Shown here in pieces: positions 8,024 through 17,130 of a DNA stretch of 28,990 bases; within the stretch, counting starts at the first letter, position 1, and each line of letters starts with the position of its first letter. The stretch covers positions 1-28,990 of the forward strand of contig CAZXMB010000011.1 in the NCBI GenBank assembly GCA_964641715.1, read 5' to 3'. This DNA comes from CAZXMB01 sp964641715. GTDB taxonomy: Bacteria > Desulfobacterota > BSN033 > UBA1163. The notes under the pieces were generated by a model. That model worked only from the letters and a program-made list of their open reading frames with translations. It did no database searches and was not told the origin of the DNA. Both the position numbers and the translations under genes were made by a program.

Positions 8024-9052
8024 TTAGAGGATCAGCATGGCATCGCCGTAGCTGTAAAAACGATATTCTTTCTCAATCGCTTCCCTGTATGCCCTCCGGG
8101 TCAAATCTTTACCCGAAAAGGCTGAAACCAGCATGATCAGCGTTGATTTTGGAAGATGGAAATTAGTGAGCAATCCATCGATGACCCGGAACCTGTAACC
8201 GGGGTAGATGAAGAGGGAGGCATCCCCCTTTTCAGGTTGAATTCGGCCTTTCTCATCGGCAAAGGACTCCAGGCTCCGGGTGGTCGTCGTTCCAACGGAA
8301 ATGACCCTTCCGCCCCTTTTCTTGGTTTCGTTGATCTCTCCGGCGGCCTTTTCTGAAATCTCCACCCACTCTGCTTCCATCGAATGTTCTTCAACCCTAT
8401 CAACTTTTACAGGTAAAAATGTCCCCGGCCCGATGTGGAGAGTGATGAAGGTGAGACGGATTCCTTTCTCCTTAAGAGACTGAAGCAGGGGATGGGTGAA
8501 ATGGAGACCTGCGGTCGGTGCGGCAATCGAACCATCCTTTTCTGCGAACACGGTCTGGTAACGATTCCTGTCCAGCGGTTCATCTTCCCTTTTGATGTAA
8601 GGGGGGAGGGGGACATGTCCAAATCTCTGAAGGAGATCCTCGGTTGATTTCTCTCCTGAAAATGAGATTTTTCCTTTTCCTCCTTTACACTCCTTTACCT
8701 CTCCATAAACTCCCTCTCCGAATTCAATTCGTCTCCCTATTTCGGCCTTTCCTAATTTCTTGGTCAATACCCTCCATTCTCCCTGGCTGCCATTGCGTGA
8801 AGGAATAAGAAGGAGTTCGACCTTTCCGCCACTCTCTTTCTTCCCGATCAATCTTGCCGGGATCACCCGTGTATTGTTCATGACCAGAAGGTCACCGGCC
8901 CGGAGGTAGCCTGTTATATCACCAAATTGACAGTGCTCTATCGTCCCTTCTTCCCGACGAAGAACCATCAATCTGGATTCTCCCCTCTGGGAAGAGGGAT
9001 ATTGAGCGATGTATGATCTGGGAAGGTAATAATCGAATTCTTCCAGTCTCAT
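8024..9052 (-). CDS. queA: S-adenosylmethionine:tRNA ribosyltransferase-isomerase
   Basis: The 342-residue enzyme converts preQ1 in tRNA to epoxyqueuosine using the ribosyl part of SAM. Characteristic segments are the start MRLEEFDYYLPRSYIAQYP, LLVMNNTRVIPARL, VPLPPYIKR, the AAPTAGLHFT motif, ITLHIGPGTFLPV, and the C-terminal LLTNFHLPKSTLIMLVSAF. An in-frame TTG lies 15 bases upstream, but ATG 9052 gives the family N-terminus. Its product-pathway partner tgt follows on the same strand, so the two probably form an operon for queuosine synthesis. Confidence 0.97.
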   Translation of the reverse strand: MRLEEFDYYLPRSYIAQYPSSQRGESRLMVLRREEGTIEHCQFGDITGYLRAGDLLVMNNTRVIPARLIGKKESGGKVELLLIPSRNGSQGEWRVLTKKLGKAEIGRRIEFGEGVYGEVKECKGGKGKISFSGEKSTEDLLQRFGHVPLPPYIKREDEPLDRNRYQTVFAEKDGSIAAPTAGLHFTHPLLQSLKEKGIRLTFITLHIGPGTFLPVKVDRVEEHSMEAEWVEISEKAAGEINETKKRGGRVISVGTTTTRSLESFADEKGRIQPEKGDASLFIYPGYRFRVIDGLLTNFHLPKSTLIMLVSAFSGKDLTRRAYREAIEKEYRFYSYGDAMLIL

Positions 9053-9252
9053 TGGCCTTAGAATCAAGAGAATGATAAGCTAACTAAAATTAACAGAGCC
9101 AAAACGAATCTGCAAGAAGAAATTTACGGGCCAAGGTTTACTGTGATGTAATGGCTCATTTAAAAATTGATTTAAACCATCCGTGGCGAAGGGTTGACTT
9201 TTCAGGGGGTATCGAGTAATTTTAAATTAAAATCATCAAGAGGAAGGCTGGA
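9053..9252. promoter_or_regulatory. Divergent intergenic region between queA and purM
   Basis: This 200-base A/T-rich gap must hold promoters for both directions. A plus-strand candidate is TTGACT (9194-9199), 17 bases, then TAATTT (9217-9222); the -10 is weak. Ribosome site AGAGGAAGG precedes purM. No riboswitch fold was recognised by eye and no gene is seen. Confidence 0.35.
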
Positions 9253-10293
9253 ATGAAAAAGATTTCTTATAAAGATGCAGGAGTGGATATTGAAAAGGGA
9301 GATGCCTTTGTTCAGGCGATCAAGCCGATGGTGGAATCAACCTTCCGGCCTGAAGTGCTCACCAAGATTGGAGGCTTTGCCGGTTGTCTCTCCCTCAACC
9401 TGGAACGTTACAAGAAGCCCGTTTTAGTTTCCTCTACGGATGGGGTCGGAACAAAACTGAAGATTGCTTTTCTCATGGACTGTCATCATACCGTCGGGAT
9501 TGACCTGGTGGCAATGTGCGTCAATGATATCATCGTGAGCGGAGCCAAACCCCTCTTTCTTCTGGATTATTTTTCTACCTCCAAACTCGATCAGGAGAAG
9601 GCGATCCGGGTAGTGGATGGAATTGTGAAAGGATGTATCGAAGCAGAATGCTCTCTCATCGGTGGCGAGACTGCCGAAATGCCCGGTTTCTATCAGGAAG
9701 GGGAATATGACCTCGCCGGATTTGCCGTCGGTATTGTGGAAGACTCGCAGTTGATCGATGGTTCGAGCGTCACCGTTGGAGATAAGCTGATCGGGATGGC
9801 TTCTAGCGGACTCCACAGCAATGGATATTCTCTCGTCAGGAAGATCCTCCTTGAGCATCACCGGATGGATCTGAACCAGAGGGTCGAAGAAATCGGCGGG
9901 ATTCTGGGAGAGGAATTGATCCGTCCGACGAGGATCTATGTCAAGGCTGTTCTCAACATTGTAAGGGATTTCGACATCGGTGGGATAGCCCATATTACAG
10001 GCGGCGGGATCACAGGAAATCTTCCCAGAGTGATTCCAAAAGGTTGTAAAGCCATTATCAATCGGGGATCCTGGGAGGTCCCTCCCATCTTCCCATTTTT
10101 ACAGGAGAAGGGAGGAGTCCCCGAGGATGAAATGCTCCGAACCTTCAACAACGGGATTGGGATGGTCCTTATCGTAAAGAGCAAGGAGGCGGAGGAGATA
10201 TTGGCAAGACTCCTCTCAATGGGTGAAAAGGCATTTGTCATCGGCGAGATCAGTAAGGCAGAGAAGGATCAGGGGCCCATCGAATACATTTAA
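9253..10293 (+). CDS. purM: Phosphoribosylformylglycinamidine cyclo-ligase (AIR synthetase)
   Basis: The 346-residue enzyme closes the imidazole ring in de novo purine synthesis, making AIR from FGAM with ATP. Recognisable family segments are SYKDAGVDIEKGD at the N-terminus, STDGVGTKLKIA, GIDLVAMCVNDI, the GGETAEMPGFY loop, ASSGLHSNGYSLVRK, and AHITGGGITGNLPR. Length is normal and ATG 9253 has an AGAGGAAGG ribosome site. No other purine gene is adjacent. Confidence 0.97.
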   Translation: MKKISYKDAGVDIEKGDAFVQAIKPMVESTFRPEVLTKIGGFAGCLSLNLERYKKPVLVSSTDGVGTKLKIAFLMDCHHTVGIDLVAMCVNDIIVSGAKPLFLLDYFSTSKLDQEKAIRVVDGIVKGCIEAECSLIGGETAEMPGFYQEGEYDLAGFAVGIVEDSQLIDGSSVTVGDKLIGMASSGLHSNGYSLVRKILLEHHRMDLNQRVEEIGGILGEELIRPTRIYVKAVLNIVRDFDIGGIAHITGGGITGNLPRVIPKGCKAIINRGSWEVPPIFPFLQEKGGVPEDEMLRTFNNGIGMVLIVKSKEAEEILARLLSMGEKAFVIGEISKAEKDQGPIEYI

Positions 10294-10357
10294 GAAAAAG
10301 AAGTCTCAATCTCTCTATCCTATTTATCTTCATCGTCTTATCCTTATGGAGAAAAAG

Positions 10358-10813
10358 ATGATCCATCCGGGATCAGGTGGCGGGGTGTTAGTGAGTGCCT
10401 GTCTGGTGGGGATAAAGAGCCGTTACGACGGGAATCATAAGTTGAAAAGGAACCTGCTTAGGAAATTAAATGGAAGGGGATATGCGATCATTCCGGTCTG
10501 CCCCGAGCAGTTGGGGGGGATGCCCACCCCGAGGAGCCGCTCGACCCTCATCAATGGAAACGGAATGGATGTCCTGAAGGGGAAAGCCAGGGTGATGAAC
10601 CAGGAAGGGTATGATGTGACGCCATCTTTCATCAAAGGAGCAAAAGAGGCCCTGAAGATTGCACGGCTCAATGGTGTCCGATCGGCCTATCTCAAGGAGG
10701 GGAGCCCTTCCTGCGGGACGAGGCAGTGTGTCCGTAAAAGGAAGAGATCCGGGCCGGGGGTGACCTCCGCACTCTTCATCAAAAAAGGTCTGGAGGTCGT
10801 CGCCGTAAGATAA
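10358..10813 (+). CDS. DUF523 family protein (YbbK-like)
   Basis: The 151-residue protein is a DUF523 member of unknown function. It contains the family's VSACLVGIKSRYDG start, PVCPEQLGGMPTPR, and the Cys-containing KEGSPSCGTRQC. The conserved Cys residues suggest metal or redox chemistry, but no activity is established that I can name. ATG 10358 is chosen because GGAG lies 6 bases upstream; ATG 10346 is possible and the reading frame is open further upstream. It sits 64 bases after purM and just before an FAD oxidoreductase. Confidence 0.85.
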   Translation: MIHPGSGGGVLVSACLVGIKSRYDGNHKLKRNLLRKLNGRGYAIIPVCPEQLGGMPTPRSRSTLINGNGMDVLKGKARVMNQEGYDVTPSFIKGAKEALKIARLNGVRSAYLKEGSPSCGTRQCVRKRKRSGPGVTSALFIKKGLEVVAVR

Positions 10814-10836
10814 ACTCTTTGGAATGGGTAAGATCT

Positions 10837-12291
10837 ATGGGACATCAACTTAGGGTATTTGATGTGATTGTGCTGGGCTCCGGACCAGGCGGGCTGATGG
10901 CAGCCACACTTCTTGCCAAAGAGCATCGAAGTGTCTTGTTCCTGAAAGAAAACAGTTATCATCCCTCGTTTGTGAGGGAGGGGTACCGATTTGTTCCCTT
11001 CTCAAATTTTTCAGAGAGACTTATCAAACCCCATCTGATGCGGATAATTTGCCAGACCCTGGATCTATCCCTTCATGAATTCGGTCAAAAAGCACCTGAA
11101 AAACAAGAGCAGAAGGTATCCTTCCAGGTGATCCTGCCCCAAGCGAGGATCGACCTCTTCGACCAGGGCCCCTTATCCCAGAGAGAGATGAAAAGGGAAT
11201 TCCCTGAAGAGATTGTGGAGATTAAAAACCTCTATGGCGAAATGGCAAGGATTAACCAGAGGTTAATGAAGGGAGAAGGCGAAGAGAGGAGAGAATCGCT
11301 TTTCCCCATTCGTTCTCCCTCTTTTTTTAGAAGGTTAGTTCCATTCAAACCGCTCTCCACGGAGAGATTGGATGAGAGACTCCTTTCTTTTTCAAAGGAG
11401 TTCAGGGAATTCATAAGACTCCAGATGCTCTCCTTGGGCAATCTAAATCCCAATCGGATGGACATCTCTCTGGCCTCCTATCTCCTCTTCAATGACCAAT
11501 GGGGGAAGGGGATGGGCATTGAGAGGATGCCGAAGCCCATGATGAAAAAATTTCTCCACTCCGGAGGAAAGGTTGAAGGAATCGAAGGGTTCGAGAAACT
11601 GGAGGTGAAAAGGAGGAAAGGGTTTCATCTTATATTAGACGGGGAAGGAAGGGAATTTCAGTCCAAATTTATTATCTTCAATTCTCCTTTTCATCGCCTT
11701 TTAAATCTTTTAAGTCCCCGTATGGGGAAAGTATTAAAGTTGAAGAAGAAGGTCAGGCCTTCCCATTTGATCATCCCCATCTTCCTGGGGATCCATGAAA
11801 AGGTGATTCCGGTTGGGATGAAAGACCTCCTCGTTTCCATTTCAGATATGGGGAAGCCTGACGGAAATGGTAATGTCCTATTCCTATCCCTAAGCCCCAA
11901 GGGGGATGAGTCACAGGCCCCTTCTGGCCGGAGGGCCCTCCTCGTTGAAGGTCTGATGGATCTGGAAGGATGGAATCAAAATTCCTTGGTCGAATACCAG
12001 AGCGCCGTGATGAAGCACCTGAAGCATCTCATCCCATTCCTTGAGCATCATATTGAGTTTATCGATCTCCGGTGGGCGGGCGAACAGATTCCTAAAATTT
12101 CATATCCCCATTTCATCTATGAGACCGATTCCGCTTTTCAATGGAGAGAGGGGTTGATTCCGCCAAAGATATCAAAAAATCATTTCTTTGTCGGGAAGGA
12201 GAATTTTCCATTTCTGGGATTAGAGGGAGAACTCCTGGCCGGATTGATGATTGGGAAGGAAATACTAAAAAGATATCGTTACATGGAGTGA
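10837..12291 (+). CDS. FAD-dependent oxidoreductase, phytoene-desaturase-like fold, function unknown
   Basis: The protein is about 484 residues. It opens with a Rossmann dinucleotide motif (FDVIVLGSGPGGLMAATLLA, near residues 8-27) and ends with a FAD-contacting segment FFVGKENFPFLGLEGELLAG typical of the flavin amine oxidase/phytoene desaturase fold. The middle is divergent and Lys/Arg-rich, and I do not recognise a substrate family. A TTG at 10819 in the same frame is an alternative start. It lies 23 bases downstream of the DUF523 gene in the same direction, so the two may be co-transcribed. Confidence 0.75.
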   Translation: MGHQLRVFDVIVLGSGPGGLMAATLLAKEHRSVLFLKENSYHPSFVREGYRFVPFSNFSERLIKPHLMRIICQTLDLSLHEFGQKAPEKQEQKVSFQVILPQARIDLFDQGPLSQREMKREFPEEIVEIKNLYGEMARINQRLMKGEGEERRESLFPIRSPSFFRRLVPFKPLSTERLDERLLSFSKEFREFIRLQMLSLGNLNPNRMDISLASYLLFNDQWGKGMGIERMPKPMMKKFLHSGGKVEGIEGFEKLEVKRRKGFHLILDGEGREFQSKFIIFNSPFHRLLNLLSPRMGKVLKLKKKVRPSHLIIPIFLGIHEKVIPVGMKDLLVSISDMGKPDGNGNVLFLSLSPKGDESQAPSGRRALLVEGLMDLEGWNQNSLVEYQSAVMKHLKHLIPFLEHHIEFIDLRWAGEQIPKISYPHFIYETDSAFQWREGLIPPKISKNHFFVGKENFPFLGLEGELLAGLMIGKEILKRYRYME

Positions 12292-12336
12292 TCCTGTTAA
12301 AAAATGATGGTGTGATTATATTCTTTCCTGCATCCG

Positions 12337-12353
12337 GAAGGTCGAAGACCTTC
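12337..12353. terminator. Hairpin between convergent genes, possible weak terminator
   Basis: GAAGGTC, loop GAA, GACCTTC is a perfect 7-bp stem. It lies 45 bases past the FAD oxidoreductase stop and just past the convergent small ORF. A T-rich stretch (TTTATTTCTTT) begins about 8 bases later on the plus strand, too far for a textbook terminator. Confidence 0.35.
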
Positions 12354-12362
12354 TCATCGGGT

Positions 12363-12575
12363 TTATTTCTTTCTGGGTCGTAAACTCGTCTCCTCGTCTT
12401 CGTCGTAATCTTCATAAGACATTTCGTAGAGCTTGCTGATCTCTTTTGGGTTTTCATCCTTGAGAAGAAATATTTCCCTGGCCATCATTTCTGTCCATTG
12501 CTCATAAGAGATAAATTTATCCCTATCGCCCACTATCTTTTCACCTTCAGATTTATTATCCGATATCGGTTCCAT
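12363..12575 (-). CDS. Small acidic hypothetical protein
   Basis: This 70-residue reading frame encodes a strongly charged protein with an acidic C-terminal third (YEDYDEDEETS) and a basic end (LRPRKK). No family is recognised and no membrane segment or signal is visible. ATG 12575 lacks an obvious ribosome site. It is convergent with the FAD oxidoreductase and divergent from glgP. Composition looks protein-like, but it may be spurious. If it is not a gene, 12292-12844 is a 553-base gap. Confidence 0.45.
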   Translation of the reverse strand: MEPISDNKSEGEKIVGDRDKFISYEQWTEMMAREIFLLKDENPKEISKLYEMSYEDYDEDEETSLRPRKK

Positions 12576-12844
12576 ATTTTTCTAAACTTAAAATAGCAAA
12601 ATCCTTGCCAAATCTTATTTGAAATATCATATAATTTATAATATATTGAATTTATAAAGAAAATTAAAATTGAAAGGAGAAAGGTTTACGTTTCTGTTTG
12701 GTTCAGAATAGCAGAAATTGTTACCTGATAGAAAAGAGTTGAGACAAAAAAAAGACAAAAAATTTACTATTTCAAAACCCCATTGACATTGCCAGGAGAC
12801 TAAGGTTTAAATAGGTTTCAGGTAGAGATAAATTAGAGGTAGAA
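12576..12844. promoter_or_regulatory. A/T-rich intergenic region upstream of glgP
   Basis: This 269-base region is very A/T-rich around 12620-12680, with runs such as ATATAATTTATAATATATTG. Apart from the promoter candidate at 12783-12811, no gene, RNA or repeat is recognised. Confidence 0.5.
12783..12811 (+). promoter_or_regulatory. Candidate sigma-70 promoter of glgP
   Basis: A perfect TTGACA at 12783-12788, a 17-base spacer and TTTAAA at 12806-12811 stand about 33 bases before the glgP ATG. The -35 and spacing are consensus and the -10 matches 4 of 6. Confidence 0.5.
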
Positions 12845-15385
12845 ATGAACCGTAAACCCCAAAAACCGGTTCCAGGTCAATTGAAAGGTAGAGATGAAAA
12901 GACGCATCGATCCCGGAAATCCTCCGATGAGATCCGAACAGGTCTCAGCATAGAGGCGATCAAACGTGCCATCCAGGAAAGCCTCTTTTACCTCCAGGCC
13001 AGGTTCTCAGCCGTAGCCACCCGCAACGATTACTACCTCGCACTGGCCTACGCCATCCGCGATCGTCTGCTTTACCGGTGGCTCCGGACTGCCCAGACCT
13101 ATTATGAGAAGGAGAGCCGAACGGTTTGCTACCTCTCCGCTGAATTCCTGCTCGGTCCACACCTTGGCAACAACCTGATCAACCTGGGCATCTATGATCA
13201 GGTTCAGGAAGCGGTTAAAGAATTAGGTCTGGAACTAAACCTCCTTCTCGAACAGGAGGAAGAACCCGGTTTGGGTAACGGAGGTCTGGGAAGGTTAGCC
13301 GCCTGCTTTATGGATTCCTTGGCCACTCTGAGAATCCCTGCGATCGGTTACGGGATTCGTTACGAATTTGGTATCTTTGACCAGGAAATACGTGACGGAT
13401 GGCAGGTCGAAGTGACGGATAAATGGTTACAGTTGGGCAATCCCTGGGAAATTCCCCGGCCTGAGATTTCGTTTCATGTCAGACTGGGTGGTTATACCGA
13501 ATCATACTACGATGAACAAAAAAGGTTTCGCATGCGATGGATCCCCGCCAGGGTGGTCAAGGGGATTGCCTATGATACGCCATTGATCGGATATAAGGTA
13601 AACACCGCCGACCTGCTCCGCCTCTGGAAGGCAGAAGCTTATGAATCCTTCGATTTTCAGGCCTTCAATATCGGCGACTACTATGGGGCAGTGGATGAGA
13701 AGGTCTCATCGGAAAATATTACGAAAGTGCTTTACCCGAATGACGAGCCAGTTTCGGGGAGGCAGTTGAGATTGGAACAGGAATATTTTTTCGTCTCCTG
13801 TTCACTGCAGGATATGATCCGGATCTACCTCCAGAGGGAGAAAGATCTGAGCCATTTTCATAAAAAGTATGCGGTGCAACTCAACGATACCCATCCTTCC
13901 ATTGCAGTAGCGGAACTGATGCGTTTGCTCGTGGATGAACATCTGATGGGCTGGGATCAGGCGTGGGAGATCACACAAAAAACATTTTCTTACACGAATC
14001 ATACCCTGCTGCCCGAGGCATTGGAGAAGTGGCCCCTTTCCTTGTTTGACCGTCTGCTGCCACGTCACTTGGAGATCATCTACGAGATCAACCGCCGCTT
14101 TCTCGATGAGGTGAGATCGAAGCATCCTGATGATGCGGAAAAGGTGGCCAGGCTATCCCTGATCGACGAGACTGGAGAACGCTATGTTCGCATGGCGCAC
14201 CTGGCCTGTGTCGGAAGCCATGCCATCAATGGAGTGGCCAGGCTTCATACCGAACTTTTGAAAAAGGATGTCCTTCGTGATTTCTACGGCCTCTGGCCGG
14301 AGAAATTTTTCAATATCACCAATGGGATCACCCCCCGGAGGTTTCTCGTGCTCTGCAACCCAAGATTAACCAAGCTCATCACAAGCCGGATTGGGGACGG
14401 ATGGATCAAAAACCTGGATGAACTCAGATGCCTGGAACCGTTGGCTGAAGACGCAGATTTTCGTGAGAAGTGGCGTAAGGTCAAAGATGAGGTCAAACGT
14501 GATCTGGCCGCTCAAATCCGGGAACGTTTGGGGGTCATCGTTGATCCCCGTTCCATGTTTGACGTTCAGGTCAAGCGCATCCATGAGTATAAACGTCAGC
14601 ACCTGAATTTACTTCATATCCTCACGCTCTTTAATCGCATCAAGAAAAATCCTAATCTGGAAATTCTTCCCAGAACTTTCATCTTCGGGGGTAAGGCTGC
14701 ACCGGGCTACTATATGGCAAAACTGATCATCAAATTGATCAACTCCGTCGCAGAGGTGGTCAGCAATGATCCGGATGTCCGGAATCGGCTGAAAGTGGTC
14801 TTCTTCCCGGACTTTAATGTGAAGAATGGACAACGGGTTTATCCTGCGGCAGACCTCTCGGAACAGATTTCAACCGCAGGAAAGGAGGCTTCCGGAACAG
14901 GTAACATGAAGTTTGCCCTGAATGGGGCATTGACCATTGGCACGCTGGATGGGGCCAATGTTGAAATTCTAGAAGAGGTGGGTCCTGAACGGTTCTTTCT
15001 CTTCGGACTAAAAGCAGAAGAGGTTTTTGATCTTAAGGCCAAGGGCTACAACCCCGGGAAATACTTTGATTCCAACCCTTCCCTGAGAGAGGCGATCGAT
15101 CTCGTCCATTCCGGATTCTTTTCTCGCGGGGACAGCAGGCTATTTGAACCTCTGATTCATTCACTGATTTACCTGGATGAATATATGGTCTGCGCTGATT
15201 ACCAGTCGTATATCGATTGTCAGGATAAAGTGAGTCAGGCCTATCGCGATCAGGAACAGTGGTCGAAGATGTCCATTTTGACCGTATCGAGGATGGGTAA
15301 ATTCTCCTCTGACCGATCCATCCATGAATATTGCCAACACGTCTGGAAGGTCCGGCCCGTCCACATCCAGTTAGAAGAGGAATGA
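12845..15385 (+). CDS. glgP: Glycogen/starch/alpha-glucan phosphorylase
   Basis: The 846-residue PLP enzyme phosphorolyses alpha-1,4-glucans to glucose 1-phosphate. It shows YYLSAEF-type CYLSAEFLLG, GNGGLGRLAACFMDS, the GIRYEFGIF strand, NDTHPSIAVAELMR, NGITPRRF, and the cofactor segment EASGTGNMKFALNGA with the PLP lysine near residue 689. The length agrees with the GT35 (about 800-850 residue) subfamily. An extra basic N-terminal stretch of about 35 residues precedes the core. AGAGGTAG lies before ATG 12845. No other glycogen gene is adjacent; it has its own promoter and stands alone, convergent with ggt. Confidence 0.97.
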   Translation: MNRKPQKPVPGQLKGRDEKTHRSRKSSDEIRTGLSIEAIKRAIQESLFYLQARFSAVATRNDYYLALAYAIRDRLLYRWLRTAQTYYEKESRTVCYLSAEFLLGPHLGNNLINLGIYDQVQEAVKELGLELNLLLEQEEEPGLGNGGLGRLAACFMDSLATLRIPAIGYGIRYEFGIFDQEIRDGWQVEVTDKWLQLGNPWEIPRPEISFHVRLGGYTESYYDEQKRFRMRWIPARVVKGIAYDTPLIGYKVNTADLLRLWKAEAYESFDFQAFNIGDYYGAVDEKVSSENITKVLYPNDEPVSGRQLRLEQEYFFVSCSLQDMIRIYLQREKDLSHFHKKYAVQLNDTHPSIAVAELMRLLVDEHLMGWDQAWEITQKTFSYTNHTLLPEALEKWPLSLFDRLLPRHLEIIYEINRRFLDEVRSKHPDDAEKVARLSLIDETGERYVRMAHLACVGSHAINGVARLHTELLKKDVLRDFYGLWPEKFFNITNGITPRRFLVLCNPRLTKLITSRIGDGWIKNLDELRCLEPLAEDADFREKWRKVKDEVKRDLAAQIRERLGVIVDPRSMFDVQVKRIHEYKRQHLNLLHILTLFNRIKKNPNLEILPRTFIFGGKAAPGYYMAKLIIKLINSVAEVVSNDPDVRNRLKVVFFPDFNVKNGQRVYPAADLSEQISTAGKEASGTGNMKFALNGALTIGTLDGANVEILEEVGPERFFLFGLKAEEVFDLKAKGYNPGKYFDSNPSLREAIDLVHSGFFSRGDSRLFEPLIHSLIYLDEYMVCADYQSYIDCQDKVSQAYRDQEQWSKMSILTVSRMGKFSSDRSIHEYCQHVWKVRPVHIQLEEE

Positions 15386-15500
15386 ATTTATTGGGGGAAA
15401 GTTAAAGCAGAAGCGTCAGGGCTTGAAAAACGATTGAAAAAGTTCCTCTCAAATAGATGGTCTCAAGATACAGGCAGAGGCAAGAGAGGGAATGGGCCCC

Positions 15501-17105
15501 TCAACTCCCAATGGCATAAGCCTGCCGCCTGGAATCGGCCCCTCCCATAAGAACGCCATTCTCCCGGTGAATCATAATGATTTGGGAGGATCCCATCAAC
15601 TCATCCCATTCGGAAATGATCTGAATTCGGTGTCCTTTGGCTTTGAGTCCGGAGACCACTTCCGAGGGATACCGGGCCTCCAGGAAAAGGGATCCGTCCG
15701 GGTTGCTCCGGAAACGTGGGGCATCCACTGCCTCCTGGACATGGGCCTTGAATTCGAGCGTGTTCATCAGAAGCTGGGTGACTGTCTGAGTCTGGCCATC
15801 CGCACCGGGACTGCCCAGGATAAGGTAAGGCAGACCCTCTTTGAGAACCATAGCTGAATGAAGGGTATGATAGGGCCGCTTGTGAGGGCCGAGACAATTG
15901 GGGTGATTCGGATCAAAGGAAAATCCCCGTGCGCGATTTTGAAGGATGATGCCGGTTTCAGGAATCATCACGCCACTGCCAAAGGCTTCATAGAGACTCT
16001 GGATTAAGGAGACCGCGTTTCCCTTACTGTCGACGACAGCCAGATAGATCGTGTCCTCCCCGTCCCGCGAGAATCTTCTTGGTTTCACCCCTTCTGATGC
16101 TTGACGGAGATCGATTCGTTTCGCCTGTATCCGGGCCTGTTCAGAAGAAAGAAGCATTTCAAGAGGAATCGGGTGAAAGTCCGGGTCGCAGACATACTGA
16201 TCCCGGTCGGCAAAGGCAAGCTTCTTCGCCTCGACGAGAAGGTGGACATAATCCGCTGTGTTATGGCCGAGACTCGATGGATTAAAATTCGCCAAGATCG
16301 CCATTTGCATTAACAGGGCGATCCCCTGTGAGTTTGGGGGTTGAGTGAAAACCTCCCATTCCTTATAATTGATTTTCAGGGGGTTTACCCAGGTGTGGGA
16401 ATGATCCAGAAGATCCCTCTCATTGAACAGTCCTCCTGATTTTTCTGAAAACCTACATAGAGCCTCACCTAATGGCCCTTTGTAAAAGGCGTCTCTCCCC
16501 TGAGAGGCTACCCGGCGAAGAGATCTTCCCAGATCGGATTGAACCAACCGTTCTCCTATTCCGGGGGACCGTCCATTGCGGAGAAATACCCTGGAGGCAG
16601 AATTTGATTTAGCCAGAATTTGGGAACGATTCTCAATGGCTCTCACTAAATCAGGATACAGAGGAAAACCCTTTTCTGCATAAGCGATGGCTTTTGTGGA
16701 AAGATCAGCCAAGGGCCGTGTCCCATATTTTTCTAACATGGCCTGCCAGCCATCCAGAGCACCCGGAACGGTTGCGGTGAAAAGACCGTCTTGAGGAATG
16801 CCCTTATGCCCCAGGCTAATGTAGCGCTCTCGGGTGGCCTCATACGGGGATCGACCGCTTGCATTGAGAGCATCGATCCTCATATTCTTCGCATCAAAAA
16901 TTAATGCGAAGAGGTCACCTCCCAGGCCGCACATATGAGGCCTGACCACAGTTAGGACAAGGTTTGCTGCGACTGCGGCATCCACCGCATTGCCTCCGGC
17001 CTCCAGCACAGTGGCTCCGGCCTGAGCGGCCAATGGATGATCGGCTGTGATCATCCAGTCTGTTCCCATGACCAATGGACGGTGAGAGAAAAAAAATCCC
17101 GACAT
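15501..17105 (-). CDS. ggt: Gamma-glutamyltransferase family protein
   Basis: This 534-residue Ntn-hydrolase family protein cleaves or transfers gamma-glutamyl groups, for example from glutathione. Precursors of the family self-cleave at a Thr. Here the nucleophile is likely Thr352 in GEDTIYLAVVDSKGNAVSL, dividing a large and a small subunit. N-terminal ADHPLAAQAGATVLEAGGNAVDAA and GLGGDLFALIF are canonical, as are RPYHTLHSAMV and LGSPGADGQTQTV near the C-terminus. No signal peptide is visible, so it is probably cytoplasmic. It is the last gene of tctC-tctB-tctA-ggt, 25 bases after tctA, with an AGGAG box before ATG 17105. The actual substrate may be another gamma-glutamyl or amide compound. 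Confidence 0.9.
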   Translation of the reverse strand: MSGFFFSHRPLVMGTDWMITADHPLAAQAGATVLEAGGNAVDAAVAANLVLTVVRPHMCGLGGDLFALIFDAKNMRIDALNASGRSPYEATRERYISLGHKGIPQDGLFTATVPGALDGWQAMLEKYGTRPLADLSTKAIAYAEKGFPLYPDLVRAIENRSQILAKSNSASRVFLRNGRSPGIGERLVQSDLGRSLRRVASQGRDAFYKGPLGEALCRFSEKSGGLFNERDLLDHSHTWVNPLKINYKEWEVFTQPPNSQGIALLMQMAILANFNPSSLGHNTADYVHLLVEAKKLAFADRDQYVCDPDFHPIPLEMLLSSEQARIQAKRIDLRQASEGVKPRRFSRDGEDTIYLAVVDSKGNAVSLIQSLYEAFGSGVMIPETGIILQNRARGFSFDPNHPNCLGPHKRPYHTLHSAMVLKEGLPYLILGSPGADGQTQTVTQLLMNTLEFKAHVQEAVDAPRFRSNPDGSLFLEARYPSEVVSGLKAKGHRIQIISEWDELMGSSQIIMIHRENGVLMGGADSRRQAYAIGS

Positions 17106-17130
17106 ATCTATCTCCTATCACTCTCCCTGT

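Noticed and set aside
15386..15500. Terminator between the convergent glgP and ggt genes
   Set aside because: Only weak GGG/CCC complementarity is seen and no T-run follows in either direction.
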